Part shown: piece after piece, positions 8,850 to 19,027 of the stretch
Position numbering within the stretch: position 1 is the first letter of the stretch
Layout of the letters: each line of letters begins with the position of its first letter
Assembly (NCBI GenBank): GCA_963729795.1
Contig: CAVSPC010000016.1
Span: forward strand, 558,001 to 622,000
Direction of reading: 5' to 3'
Origin: CAWBBA01 sp963729795
GTDB taxonomy: Bacteria; Desulfobacterota; Desulfomonilia; Desulfomonilales; Desulfomonilaceae
DNA: 64,000 nt
The notes under the pieces: model-generated
The model's input: only the letters and a program-made list of their open reading frames with translations
What the model was told of the DNA's origin: nothing
The model's database searches: none
Program-made: the position numbers and the translations under genes

Positions 8850-9947
8850 ATGATCGCTCAGCGTCTCCGATTTAGAGTAGGCGCGATTCTTAGAAAGATC
8901 TTTCCGACACCTGAAAACGAAGAAATACAGGTCTTAAAGCGAGAACTCAAGGAATTGAGTAAGGCCGTACGAAAAGCCCAATTTAGTGACGCAAACTCAA
9001 TGAGAAGCGGGATAGAAGCTTTACGAACTGATATGCGGTACGCGGACGATAAAGACTTGGCTCTGCTGAGGCAGGAAATCGACATCCTCCGTAATGAAAT
9101 CCAGGAAGATATTGCTGCTATTCACAGGCTTGAAATTCTTACTCTGACCCAGAGAATCTCGCTGCTGAACGATTTTGGCAAAGCGTTACCGCCCACGGTT
9201 CCCGGCCGCACCAAGAAATCCTCGAAACCGCATGGCTACAGCTTCGGGATCATAACCAACGGCAAACGCAACGAAAAGTTGGCCAACCTGATAGAATCTA
9301 TAAGAAATCAGAATCTTCCCGAAGAACGTTACGAAATCCTCATAGCCGGTTGTGTGGACAAGATCAGGACGGACTACGGGATCAGAAAATTTCCCATGGA
9401 CCGAGCCGCTTCCGAGGGAAGGCTGGGCGCCATGCGCAATGTTCTCGCAAGAGCCGCAGTGTTTAACAAGTTTGTGAGCTTGGATGACGATTTCTTGCTG
9501 CATCCGAAATGGGCCGAAGCTGTGGAGGATATCAATGGAGACTTTGACATTGCCACGGGAATTATAGTGAACCCCGATCTCTCCCGGTACTGCGATTGGG
9601 TAAATATCATTGAGAACTACACTTTTCTCAGGGCCTACCACGAGGCCTTCGACAAATGCCAATATGTCACGGGCGGGTATGGAATATACAAGGATTTCAT
9701 ATTTCAGGATCATGCTTGGAACGACGATCTGGGGTTTTATCAGGGAGAAGATGTGTCTTTTTCAAAGAGATTATTTGACGCCGGGTATCAATTAAAATTT
9801 GTTCCCAAGGCGGTGGTGATGCACGATGATGAGAATTACCGGCAGAAGGGCTATGGCGTCATTAGGTTGAAATCTGCTGAACAGCCTGTGGACCCCCTGC
9901 CGCTCACTTTACGCATTGAGAAGCTGTGTCCGAGGACCCTTTCCTGA
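8850..9947 (+). CDS. Glycosyltransferase-like protein with N-terminal coiled coil
   Basis: 365 residues. Residues about 22-110 are rich in Glu, Lys, Leu and heptad-like spacing (probable coiled coil). From about residue 128 a GT-A-like domain begins (YSFGIITNGKRNEKLANLIESI), with the metal-binding LDDDF at 211-215 and a later GEDVSFSKRL acceptor-side motif typical of family 2 enzymes. AGGAGG precedes the ATG. It stands alone between unrelated genes. The coiled coil suggests oligomerisation or partner binding; substrate unknown. Confidence 0.7.
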   Translation: MIAQRLRFRVGAILRKIFPTPENEEIQVLKRELKELSKAVRKAQFSDANSMRSGIEALRTDMRYADDKDLALLRQEIDILRNEIQEDIAAIHRLEILTLTQRISLLNDFGKALPPTVPGRTKKSSKPHGYSFGIITNGKRNEKLANLIESIRNQNLPEERYEILIAGCVDKIRTDYGIRKFPMDRAASEGRLGAMRNVLARAAVFNKFVSLDDDFLLHPKWAEAVEDINGDFDIATGIIVNPDLSRYCDWVNIIENYTFLRAYHEAFDKCQYVTGGYGIYKDFIFQDHAWNDDLGFYQGEDVSFSKRLFDAGYQLKFVPKAVVMHDDENYRQKGYGVIRLKSAEQPVDPLPLTLRIEKLCPRTLS

Positions 9948-10086
9948 CGAGCGTCAGGTGCGATTCATCACTTGAAGGATTCAGACCAAGGTATCTAGAT
10001 CACTTCTTAACCAGGAAAAAAATCTACGGCATCTCAGAAAACCCTTGCAACAGACGAATACAGCGGGGTAGGATGCCGAGATTCCC

Positions 10087-10113
10087 CCACCGAACATACT
10101 CTGTATGCGGTGG
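10087..10113 (+). promoter_or_regulatory. Hairpin in the 5' leader of the small Cys-rich gene
   Basis: CCACCG-AA-CATAC-TCT-GTATG-CGGTGG: an 11-bp stem with a two-base bulge and a three-base loop, ending 34 nt before ATG 10148. There is no T-tract after it, so it looks more like a leader structure or operator than a terminator. Confidence 0.45.
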
Positions 10114-10147
10114 CGGTTAGATCTCCTAGGGTTTTGGGAGGCGTCTG

Positions 10148-10357
10148 ATGAAGAAATTTTTTATGCTGTTAACTCTGATGGCCTTCATGGCGACCGCTCC
10201 TCTGGCAATGGCTGCGAAGAAGGTCGACTGCTGCGTCAATGGCAAATGCCATAAAGTCACCCAGGCCAAGTGCGACAAAATGAAGGGTAAAGTGGTAAAA
10301 AGCTGCAAGGAATGCAAGAAAGCTGCGATGCCATCTAAGGCTAAGTCTGCCCAGTAA
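10148..10357 (+). CDS. Small exported Cys-rich protein
   Basis: 69 residues with a clear signal peptide (Lys-Lys start, hydrophobic core, cleavage near AMA-AKK). The mature part is Lys-rich and has DCCVNGKCHKVTQAKCDKMKGKVVKSCKECKK, seven Cys in about 30 residues. GGGAGG lies 8 nt before the ATG. A cytosolic relative lies at 28017-28133 with the same CC-x-x-G-x-C, Cys and GKVVK-x-C-x-EC order. I do not recognise the family; metal or disulfide stabilisation is possible. Confidence 0.75.
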   Translation: MKKFFMLLTLMAFMATAPLAMAAKKVDCCVNGKCHKVTQAKCDKMKGKVVKSCKECKKAAMPSKAKSAQ

Positions 10358-10649
10358 TTGTTAGAGATCCGATTGGAGATGCAGTCAAGGCAATGGTAAT
10401 CTGTTTTTTTTGACGGAATCTTCAAGAATCTGAAGGCGTGTAACAACTCACGGGGTCCCGTCGGCCAGGTGTGGATTCTCGATTCGACGGCGGACGAAGG
10501 GTGGAGTGTGCCCTCGAAAAACGGCCACTCTCTGGGTCACGAGACGCCATAGCATTAGTCCTTGATCCAGAAATCGGTTCGCTCAGGAATGGCGGGCTCA
10601 ATGGCCTGCCATTCCTTTGATTTTCGCGCTTTAAATCTGTGAATTCTAA

Positions 10650-12615
10650 TCAACCGGACCGTGAACGGCCCAGTTGCCTTCCTCTAAGCCGGATTCCCAA
10701 TCTCGTTTCCGCGGCAGTCAGAATAGCCTCCAGCATCTCTCTGTAAGATATCCCTGCAAAACCGGCCATTTTCGCCAGGTGGCCGTCCCAGCACCATCCT
10801 GGGTTCGGATTCACCTCGAGCAGTTTCGGGTTGCCGTCCGTAGTCCAATCTCCAGTCGAAGCGGCAATAATCCCTGCATTCCAGCCTCTCGAACAGTCGC
10901 AAGCACCATTCCACTACGGATTTTTCTACGTCTTCAGGAAGGCAAGAAGGGACCGATTTCACTTTCCAATACGGGGAATCGGGCCGCCACTTGGCTTCGT
11001 ACCCACAAATCCGTGGCAAGTGTTCAGGGAGCTCGGAATAATCCTCCTCTGAAACCGGCAGAACCCTGTATCCTTCCAGCGGATTGCCGATGATGCCCAC
11101 GCTGATATCGTTGCTCGTTAGGAATTCTTCCACTAGTATCGGCTTATCGTACCCGAACTTACAACGAATTTCCGAGATCGCATTTAGAGCTTCTTCCAGG
11201 CTGTTCGCCACACTTCGCTGCGTGATGCCGAAGCTCGAATCGCCGAAGTTGGGTTTTATCAAGACTGGAAAAGAGAAAGGCAGCTCGAAGGCCGTGTCTT
11301 CCGGCCTTACAAAGAAGGCCCTTGGAACAGGGATTTTCATCTCTTTGGCAATGCCCCGAACGAGCGACTTGTCGTAGCAGTAAGCCAAACATTGCGGACC
11401 TGCCCCTGTATAGGGCAGATCCAATTGTTCCAACAGCGCGGGAACGTGCAGCTCTTGCCGCGGATCGTTTCCGTAACCTTCGTCACACAAATTCATGACA
11501 AGGTCAATTTTGCCGTTCATTTTTTTTAAGTCGTATATGAGAGTGTCATGATTATCGAGGTACTTAAACCTGTAATGCGGCAGGCCTTCGAGGGCGGATT
11601 TTACCTGCTGGATCGTGTAAAAATCATCTTCATCAAAGACCGCTGATGGCTTTAGAGGATCAGGCTTGCTCGGATCGCCGAAAAGAACCACCACGTTCCT
11701 CACACCTTGGGCACGCTTTAACCTGGGCCGCGTAAAGGCCTTTTCGACCCGGCCTGTAACTATTATGCGCTGCTCCATCATCCCCAGGTCCTGGTTGCGC
11801 AGAGAATTGGGTGAAATTTGGCCGTGAACCGTGCAATCGCTGAAACCGGCTTCTTTAAGCAAGCCGACAATGCTTTCCCTGGAGTACAGTCGTTCCGCGT
11901 AAAACTGGTCCGCGATCACTCCCTTGCTGCAGTTTGTAACCACCTCTCGTGAAATCAGGCGCTCTCCATCCGCTGAAAGAGACCGTTCCCGGCAAACGAA
12001 ATGCTTTTTGTCAATCCATTCCCAGGAGCGGGTTTGAAACCTGTCCCGCAGGTAATCTCCATCGGACACGTCGAGCAGACATCGCCCATTGGGCTTCAAA
12101 ACCCTGAACACCTCTTTAAGCACTTGGAGATCGTCTCTTACGGTCTCGAAATAACCGAAACTGTTGCCCAGAATCATGACGCAGTCGAAAGCATCCGACG
12201 GATAGTGCGTCTTTCTGGCATCCCCTTCCCTGAATTTGACACCGAGCCCTTCTCTGTTCGCGAGTCCCCTGGCCCTTGTTACGAGATAGCGAGACCGATC
12301 CAATCCTTCAACATTTTTGAATCCCTTCCGGGCCAATTCCAGCGAATGCCGGCCTTGTCCGCAGCACAAATCCAGAATTTTGGCATCTTGTGAAAGTCCG
12401 GTTACAGAGACGAAGAAACCGACTTCCGAACTGGTGATATTATCGTCCGCCACGACATCCGCATCTGTTTTGAGATAAAGAGCGTTAAAAATCGAACGCC
12501 ACCAGTCGGGACTTACGTGCGCTTCAAGGTTGGACACAGGCCCCAATATCGTGGCTCTTGTTTGTCCGTTCCTGGGGCGCTGAAGAAGCTTGCGGACGGG
12601 TTTTCGTTCATTCAC
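10650..12615 (-). CDS. Methyltransferase/ATP-grasp fusion, frameshifted near the C terminus
   Basis: The N-terminal half is a class I SAM methyltransferase (ILDLCCGQGRHSLELA, then GNSFGYF and LKPNGRCLLDV). From about residue 310 a D-Ala-D-Ala-ligase-like ATP-grasp domain follows (VLIKPNFGDSSFGI, VEEFL, DYCRFDWRLD). The open frame ends at 10684 with an unrelated tail. After one extra base near 10836, the next frame continues as GNPKLLEVNPNPGWCWDGHL and stops at 10650; this is the missing Mg-binding NPNPG motif. So the gene is either freshly frameshifted or carries a sequencing error. Related proteins ligate amino acids or peptides; the exact reaction is unknown. GGAGG lies 13 nt before ATG 12615. 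Confidence 0.75.
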
Positions 12616-12967
12616 AGATCTGTTCCTCCGGGGATTGTAATAATTCGGCTGCCGCGGGGCTTCCTCACCTCTTCAACAAGCCATTGTCAGCCTTACTTGG
12701 GCTCAGGTAACCAGAACGATCAGCCTAGCCTCAGCCTTTTTTTGTGATCATGGCATTTACACAAAGCCGGCCATTTTCTCAATGGCTTTCTTTCATCGTA
12801 CGAATTATTTTTGGGTGGAGACTCAACAGCTTCCGGTTTCTTGGCCAACTGAGGCGCCAAAACGCTTGCAGGCCGAGTCATCACGGACATGAATACCCGG
12901 ATGGAATCATTGACGTAATCGCCGGGAGTGCTATAACGGAAGACAAATTCAAGGGGGCAAAGAAACA
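12616..12967. other. Intergenic, no gene seen
   Basis: Divergent spacer of about 350 bp between the methyltransferase/ATP-grasp gene and the Bax-inhibitor-type gene. Short ORFs here lack ribosome-binding sites and coding character. No repeat recognised. Confidence 0.5.
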
Positions 12968-13714
12968 ATGAGGACAAGTAATCCCGCACTTAATGATAAT
13001 ACGTTTGCTCAATTCGGTGGCTATATACAAACCGATGAAGCGATGACCGTACAGGGCACGGTGAATAAAGCTGGGCTCCTCTTGGCCTGCGTCCTGCTGA
13101 CCACCTTGTGGACCTGGCACCTCTTTTTCAGTACTTCAAATCCCGCTGCCGTGGCTCCCTGGATGGTCGGAGGAGCCATCGGGGGCTTTGTCGTTGCTCT
13201 TATAACTGTATTTAAACAGCAATGGGCTCCAGTAACGTCGCCTATATACGCGCTTCTCGAGGGCCTTTTTATCGGCGGCGTATCCGCGCTGGCGGAATCC
13301 CGTTATCCCGGTATTGTACTGCAAGCTGTGGGTCTCACTTTCGGGACGTGCGTAGCTGTGTTGATGGCCTACACTTCCGGACTCATTAAGGCGACAGAGA
13401 ATTTCAAACTTGGTGTGGTGGCTGCCACCGGAGGGATTGCTCTGGTCTATCTGGCGACGATAGTTCTGAACCTGTTTGGCTTGAACGTGCCCTATATTTA
13501 TGACAACGGGTTATTTGGAATAGGATTCAGCATATTTGTGGTGATCATAGCAGCGTTGAATCTTGTTCTCGATTTTGATTTCATTGACAGTGGAGCCCGA
13601 CGCGGAGCGCCAAAGTACATGGAATGGTATGCCGCCTTTGGCCTCATGGTAACCTTGGTCTGGCTCTATATAGAAGTGCTCCGGCTGCTGACTAAATTGA
13701 GAAGCCGTGATTAA
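12968..13714 (+). CDS. Bax inhibitor-1/YccA-family membrane protein
   Basis: 248 residues with the family's usual N terminus MRTSNPALN and seven predicted membrane helices. Diagnostic stretches are SPIYALLEGLFIGGVSA and the late DFDFIDSGARRGAPKYMEWYA loop, which carries the Asp pair tied to pH-gated Ca2+ leak in structurally studied members of the superfamily. Inner membrane. The ribosome-binding site is weak (AAGGGGGC). Stands alone. The physiological role in bacteria is not settled. Confidence 0.85.
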   Translation: MRTSNPALNDNTFAQFGGYIQTDEAMTVQGTVNKAGLLLACVLLTTLWTWHLFFSTSNPAAVAPWMVGGAIGGFVVALITVFKQQWAPVTSPIYALLEGLFIGGVSALAESRYPGIVLQAVGLTFGTCVAVLMAYTSGLIKATENFKLGVVAATGGIALVYLATIVLNLFGLNVPYIYDNGLFGIGFSIFVVIIAALNLVLDFDFIDSGARRGAPKYMEWYAAFGLMVTLVWLYIEVLRLLTKLRSRD

Positions 13715-13920
13715 GGAGTCCCGCGAAGAAGAGGGGACAGGAGTTCTTACTCTCTGCCCTTTCTTTCTCCAAACAGATTGTCTATTCTGCTCCAGCGGTA
13801 GACCCGGAGGGGTGACTGCGACACCTGATACGGGTGAAGAACCAAGAAAGCGTTCGTCCGATTCGGGGCAACTGATCCTGCCAGGCTTTCCACACCTCAA
13901 AACAGGACGGTGAGATCGCG

Positions 13921-16203
13921 ATGCTGTTTGTACGAGACAAAAGCAGAGCACTGTTTGAGGCTGTTCAAAAGAATCAGCCTGATCAAGTGCGACAGCTTCT
14001 GGCAAAAGGGGTGAGCGTCGACTCGCGGGACGAGTCGGGCGCCACGCCTTTGATGAAGGCTCTGTACACAGGCCATTATCGGGTGGTGAAGGAACTTCTT
14101 GAACGGAAGCCCGATGTGAATGCGAAGGACGAAAAAGGGTGCACGGCAATGATGGCTGCTTGCATTGCGGGTCAAACGGTGTCCGCCAGAGTCCTCTTGG
14201 GAGTGGGAGCCGACCTGGAAGCACAGGATAATCAAGGGTACACCCCTTTGATGGCCGCCGTATATTACGGGCACCTGGAATTGTTCGGCATGCTCCTGAA
14301 TGCCGGGGCTAACGCTGAGGCTCGGACTTCAGATGGCAAAACGGCTCTCATGGTTGCCTTAACCGCTGGCCGACCTATCATCGTCGCGAGACTTTTGGAC
14401 AAAGGGGCGGATCCCAACGCGAAGGACGATGCGGGCCGTAGCCCCCTGATGATGGCAGCGTTCGATCGCCATGTGGGCATGATGAATTTGCTTTTCAAGC
14501 GCGGCGTGGATGTGAATTCAGTTGACAAGGCCGGGCGAACCGCTCTCGCGAAAGCAGCTCACAGGGGCTTTCTTGAAATAGTCGAACTCCTGCTTGAAAA
14601 AGGGGCCGATCCCAACCTAGCAGACAATGCAGGATGGACTCCTCTGATGGTGGCCTCGGATAGAGGCCATTTGGCGGTGGTGAAATCACTTCTGGATAGA
14701 GGCGTCGATATCAATCGCCAGGATAAGGCAGGACGTACCGCCCTCATGTGGGGGGCACGGGTGGGCCGTATCTCAGTGGTAAACCTCTTGTTGGATCGTG
14801 GCGCTGCTTTTGACATTGAAGATAAGGCCGGCATGACCGCACTGATTTGGGCCTCCCAGGAATCCCACAGCGAGGTCGTCGAACTGCTATTGGAGAGAGG
14901 GGCCACTATCACGTCTGAGGCTGAAAAGACTATTGAGGCGATGCTGGAGGCCCCAGACGGAGGTGATACCGATACCCTTGAACTGACTCTCGACCGCGGA
15001 TTCCTGGTGGAAGCAATCTCCAAATACGGGAATAAGGATTTGATTGATGCTGCGGGTTCCGGGTTGGTTGACGGGGTGCAGCGGATATTGGACTTGGGGG
15101 CAGATGTCAATGCTGGGAACAAATACGGTCTTACGCCACTTATGAGAGCCGCGTACAAGGGTCACGTGGAAGTCGTGCAACTTCTGTTGCAACGTGGCGC
15201 CAGCGTGGAAATGCAAGACAAGGCGGGAAAAACCCCCCTGATGAAGGCCTGCTCCGCTGGGCAAATAGAGGTTGCACGAACCCTGCTGGGATATGGTGCG
15301 AAGATAAATGCTGCAAACAGGCATGGGCTCACTGCTCTAATGAGAGCCTCTTATAAAGGGCTGAGCGAGGTGGTGCAATTCCTCTTGGATCACGGCGCCG
15401 ATGTTGAGATGAAAGATGCGGCCGGACTTACTGCTGCAGGATGGGCATCGACAAAAGGGCACTGCCACGTGGTCCGCTTGCTCGCAGATGCGGGCGCCAA
15501 AGTGGATTCTCCGCCGCTGATCCCAGACGCCAATGTGAGTGCCGATGTTGAGGAATCCTCACCTGGAGCTGCCACCACCACCTCGATGATCTTGGACGAG
15601 AATGGAGAGGTCGAAATAGATGCCGAAGTGCTCATAGAGGCGTGCATATCGGGTAGTGCGGAAGATGTAGAGCGCTTGCTGCCGGCTGTTGTCGACCTCA
15701 GCGCCAAAGACAAAGCTGGGAGAACGGCTTTAATGTGGGCATGTTACCGAAATCGCCAGGAGATTGTGAAGCTTTTGCTGGCCCACGGAGCGAACGTGAA
15801 CATTCAGGACAATGCCGGAAGGACAGTCTTGATGTGGGCTGCACTCTACGGAACTCCCGAAATCGTGGAACCTTTACTGGATCACGAAATCGCTATAGAC
15901 GCCCAGGACAAGAGTGGGCGCACAGCCTTGATGTGGGCATGTATCAGCGGACGGCATGAGGTTGTGAAGCTGGTCCTTGCTACCGGACCGGACCTCGAAG
16001 CCGCGGATAATGATGGTAGTACAGCCCTCATCTGGGCATGCGACAAATCGCAAACAGAAGTGGTGGAAATGCTACTTGCCTGGGGGGCTTCCACTGATGT
16101 AGCCGATCAAACTGGGAGAACCCCGTTCTCGATAGCTTCGGAGCGTAGGTATCCTGAAATGATGAGCATCTTGAAAAAGTACTCGAAACAACGAATCGCG
16201 TGA
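13921..16203 (+). CDS. Large cytoplasmic ankyrin-repeat protein
   Basis: 760 residues with about 21 ankyrin repeats (consensus here AGRTALMWA...VVxLLLxRGAD). They fall into three blocks: residues about 10-330, 375-530 and 575-755, separated by two linkers without repeats. The second linker is acidic and Ser/Thr-rich. No signal peptide or membrane helix. Ankyrin stacks mediate protein binding; nothing in the sequence names a partner. A smaller, secreted ankyrin protein is encoded at 54526-55185, but the two are not adjacent. Start ATG 13921 follows GACGGTGAGATCGCG. Confidence 0.88.
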   Translation: MLFVRDKSRALFEAVQKNQPDQVRQLLAKGVSVDSRDESGATPLMKALYTGHYRVVKELLERKPDVNAKDEKGCTAMMAACIAGQTVSARVLLGVGADLEAQDNQGYTPLMAAVYYGHLELFGMLLNAGANAEARTSDGKTALMVALTAGRPIIVARLLDKGADPNAKDDAGRSPLMMAAFDRHVGMMNLLFKRGVDVNSVDKAGRTALAKAAHRGFLEIVELLLEKGADPNLADNAGWTPLMVASDRGHLAVVKSLLDRGVDINRQDKAGRTALMWGARVGRISVVNLLLDRGAAFDIEDKAGMTALIWASQESHSEVVELLLERGATITSEAEKTIEAMLEAPDGGDTDTLELTLDRGFLVEAISKYGNKDLIDAAGSGLVDGVQRILDLGADVNAGNKYGLTPLMRAAYKGHVEVVQLLLQRGASVEMQDKAGKTPLMKACSAGQIEVARTLLGYGAKINAANRHGLTALMRASYKGLSEVVQFLLDHGADVEMKDAAGLTAAGWASTKGHCHVVRLLADAGAKVDSPPLIPDANVSADVEESSPGAATTTSMILDENGEVEIDAEVLIEACISGSAEDVERLLPAVVDLSAKDKAGRTALMWACYRNRQEIVKLLLAHGANVNIQDNAGRTVLMWAALYGTPEIVEPLLDHEIAIDAQDKSGRTALMWACISGRHEVVKLVLATGPDLEAADNDGSTALIWACDKSQTEVVEMLLAWGASTDVADQTGRTPFSIASERRYPEMMSILKKYSKQRIA

Positions 16204-16683
16204 TGAAGTGGTAACTGAATCAGCGGTGAGGCAGCCGCCGGTCTCGCCCCAATTAACTGTGAGAGCGAATAGCTAAGATTGGTGGGATCTGTTGTGACCG
16301 CCTTATACCTCGCATCGGTAAATTGCTTTCTGGTGTCGGTAAGGGTTCGAGTGGAAATCGAGCAACGAATGGGAGCGGTCAGAGCAAGTAGGCCTACAGT
16401 TCTTCAAGAATTGCTTACACAACCTTCTGGAAGGATATTCCGTGCGAACTTTGTTGAAAAGGCAGGATAAGCCTACGATCTCATATTCTTGAACTGTGTG
16501 CATTCTCAGGCTGGAACACTGTCTTATCCAGCTCAAACGCGCGATTGCACAAAATTTCCTTCAATAGGCAATCCTTGAAAAAGGCCATAAAGCATCTCTC
16601 GCCATCCAAAAGACAAAAGGATTAAAGCAGGCAGCAACAGCATTAGGGAAGGAAACGGAAGTGTATTCAAGGAGGGAGAAAAG
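16204..16683. other. Intergenic leader region of the qNor gene
   Basis: 480 bp without a credible gene. It must contain the promoter for the NO reductase operon. I looked for NorR, NsrR and FNR-type boxes and found none I would defend; a short near-palindrome AGTTCTTCAAGAATTGC lies at about 16397-16413. Confidence 0.45.
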
Positions 16684-18981
16684 ATGACACCTGGTGAAAA
16701 AATGGATGAAGGACTGTCGCCCTGGTGGATGCGGGCGGTAATTCTCGTAGTGCTGGCAGGGTTTTCAGTCCTGATTCTGGTTGCAGTCCTTGCCTACCGC
16801 GGCGCTCCGCCGATTCCAGAGAAAATAGTGACCACCTCGGGGAAGACACTATTGACCGGACAAGAAATCCTGGCAGGCCAGAAGGTGTTTGAGAAGTACG
16901 GGCTCATGGAAAATGGTACTCTCTGGGGGCATGGGGCCTACCTCGGACCGGATTTTGCAGCAGCTTACCTTCACACCCTCGGTGTCGAAGCTGCAAATAC
17001 CATGGCTCAAAAGCTCTTGGGCCACGACATGAACCAACCGTCACGCGGAGAGCGGGCGACCGTTCAAGACAAAGTCAGACTCCTTCTGAAACAAAACCGC
17101 TACGACCCGAGGACCCGAACACTGGTTTTCACCGACCCGGAGGCGAATTCTTACAGGGAGCAGGTGGGCCTGTGGACACATTATTTTTCCTGGCCAGACC
17201 TGAACGGCGGGCTTAGGCCCCGCTATATCAGCAATCCCAAAGAACTGAAGGAACTTACGGCATTTTTTGCCTGGGCGGCCTGGGCTTCGGTGGTAAACCG
17301 CCCGGGCGGCTCGGTAACCTACACCAACAATTTTCCCTACGACCCGCTGGTGGGCAATGTCCCGCCAGGTGACGCCGTGCTCTGGAGCGCCATAAGCCTT
17401 ATTGCTCTTCTTGTCGGGACGGCTGTGGTGTTGTTTGCCTTCGGCAGATTCGATTACCTTGGCTGGAGGGGAGCAAGGCCGCACATCCATCCGCAAATGT
17501 TGCCCGGCAGGGCCAGTGAGACCCAGAGAGCGACCATCAAGTTTTTCCTTGTGGTTTCCCTCCTTTTCCTGGGGCAAGTGCTTGTGGGCGGGGCTACCGC
17601 ACACTTCAGGGCAGAGCCGGGAAGCTTCTACGGGATTCCTTTATACGATGTGTTTCCGAGCATTATCCTGCGAACCTGGCACCTTCAGTTGGCCATTTTC
17701 TGGATTGCTACAGCCTTTGTGGGGGGCGGCCTGCTGCTTGGCAGCGCTTTGGGAGAATTCGAACCCAAGGGGCAGGTGAAGGGAATAAACCTGCTGTTCT
17801 GGGCGCTGGTGGTAGTTGTTGGCGGAAGTCTTGTGGGAGAACTGCTGGGCATCGATCAACTCCTTGGCAAATTCTGGTTCTGGTTTGGACACCAGGGTTG
17901 GGAGTATCTGGACCTCGGCCGGGGTTGGCAGATCCTTCTCGCCCTGGGACTGGTGCTTTGGGCCATCCTGGTGTATCGGGCGATTACACCCGCCCTCCGA
18001 GATCCTGAGCGCAAGGAAATATCGTGGCTTTTCATGATATCGGCCTTAACGATCCCCGTCTTCTACCTGCCGGCCTTCTTCTTCAAAAGTACCACGGAGT
18101 ATTCCATTGTCGACAACTGGCGTTTCTGGATCATCCACCTGTGGGTCGAGGGCTTCTTCGAACTTTTTGTAACGACGATGGTAGCCGTTACCTTTTACAG
18201 GCTGGGCATGGTCGCCCGCAATACAGCTGTCAGGGTTATCTACCTGGATGCCATCCTGTTTCTCGGAAGCGGAATCATCGGCACAGGCCATCACTGGTAT
18301 TGGACGGGCCAGACCAGTGTAAACCTCGCCCTTTCCTCCGTATTTTCGGCCATGGAAGTTGTCCCCCTAACCCTTTTGACGCTGGATGCCTGGGACTTCA
18401 TCAAGTTGACCAGGGGCACGTGCGACGTCTGTGGAAAACCGATCGCCATCCCTCATAAATGGACGTTCTATTTCCTGATGGCCGTAGGCTTTTGGAATTT
18501 CGTCGGCGCAGGCATCTTCGGGTTTCTGGTCAATCTGCCCATCGTAAGTTATTTCGAAGTGGGCACGATGCTTACGCCAAACCACGGTCACGCTGCGCTA
18601 ATGGGCGTATTCGGTATGGAGGCGGTAGCCCTCATGGTCCTTGCCTTTCGCCAGGCGTCAACAGACATGCAATGGGCGCGCATTGAAAAATACATACGCG
18701 TATCCTTTTGGGGTTTGAACATTGGGTTGGCGCTTATGATCGCGTGCACTCTTTTCCCGGGCGGCATCCTGCAGTTGCACGACGTCCTGGTCCACGGGTA
18801 CTGGCATGCGCGCGGGCTTACCTACCTTAACCAGGGGTTTGCAAGGACAATTGAATGGATACGCTTGCCCGGTGACAGTGTCTTTATCGCGTTCGGCGTC
18901 ATTCCGTTGGTGATCGCCGCGATCATGACATACGTCAATCAGTGGAAAGCGGCCCCCGAGCTGAAGCCGTCGATAGAATAA
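16684..18981 (+). CDS. norZ: Quinol-dependent nitric oxide reductase (qNor)
   Basis: 765 residues, the length of single-subunit qNor. An N-terminal helix leads into the cytochrome-c-like extension without a CxxCH haem motif (LTGQEILAGQKVFEKYG, WGHGAYLGPDF), followed by about 12 helices. The catalytic core shows HLQLAIFWIATAF, HLWVEGFFELF (haem/FeB His and the conserved Glu), GTGHHWYWTG (FeB His pair) and NHGHAALMGVFG. The enzyme reduces 2 NO to N2O with electrons from menaquinol in the inner membrane. A CDVCGK pair near residue 580 is unusual. AGGAGGGAG precedes the ATG. It is followed 46 bp later by an NRAMP-like gene. Likely used for NO detoxification. Confidence 0.92.
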   Translation: MTPGEKMDEGLSPWWMRAVILVVLAGFSVLILVAVLAYRGAPPIPEKIVTTSGKTLLTGQEILAGQKVFEKYGLMENGTLWGHGAYLGPDFAAAYLHTLGVEAANTMAQKLLGHDMNQPSRGERATVQDKVRLLLKQNRYDPRTRTLVFTDPEANSYREQVGLWTHYFSWPDLNGGLRPRYISNPKELKELTAFFAWAAWASVVNRPGGSVTYTNNFPYDPLVGNVPPGDAVLWSAISLIALLVGTAVVLFAFGRFDYLGWRGARPHIHPQMLPGRASETQRATIKFFLVVSLLFLGQVLVGGATAHFRAEPGSFYGIPLYDVFPSIILRTWHLQLAIFWIATAFVGGGLLLGSALGEFEPKGQVKGINLLFWALVVVVGGSLVGELLGIDQLLGKFWFWFGHQGWEYLDLGRGWQILLALGLVLWAILVYRAITPALRDPERKEISWLFMISALTIPVFYLPAFFFKSTTEYSIVDNWRFWIIHLWVEGFFELFVTTMVAVTFYRLGMVARNTAVRVIYLDAILFLGSGIIGTGHHWYWTGQTSVNLALSSVFSAMEVVPLTLLTLDAWDFIKLTRGTCDVCGKPIAIPHKWTFYFLMAVGFWNFVGAGIFGFLVNLPIVSYFEVGTMLTPNHGHAALMGVFGMEAVALMVLAFRQASTDMQWARIEKYIRVSFWGLNIGLALMIACTLFPGGILQLHDVLVHGYWHARGLTYLNQGFARTIEWIRLPGDSVFIAFGVIPLVIAAIMTYVNQWKAAPELKPSIE

Positions 18982-19027
18982 CGGAAAACGGCAAAATCGC
19001 TGAATTTGTATGTTTTGGAAGGCGGGG

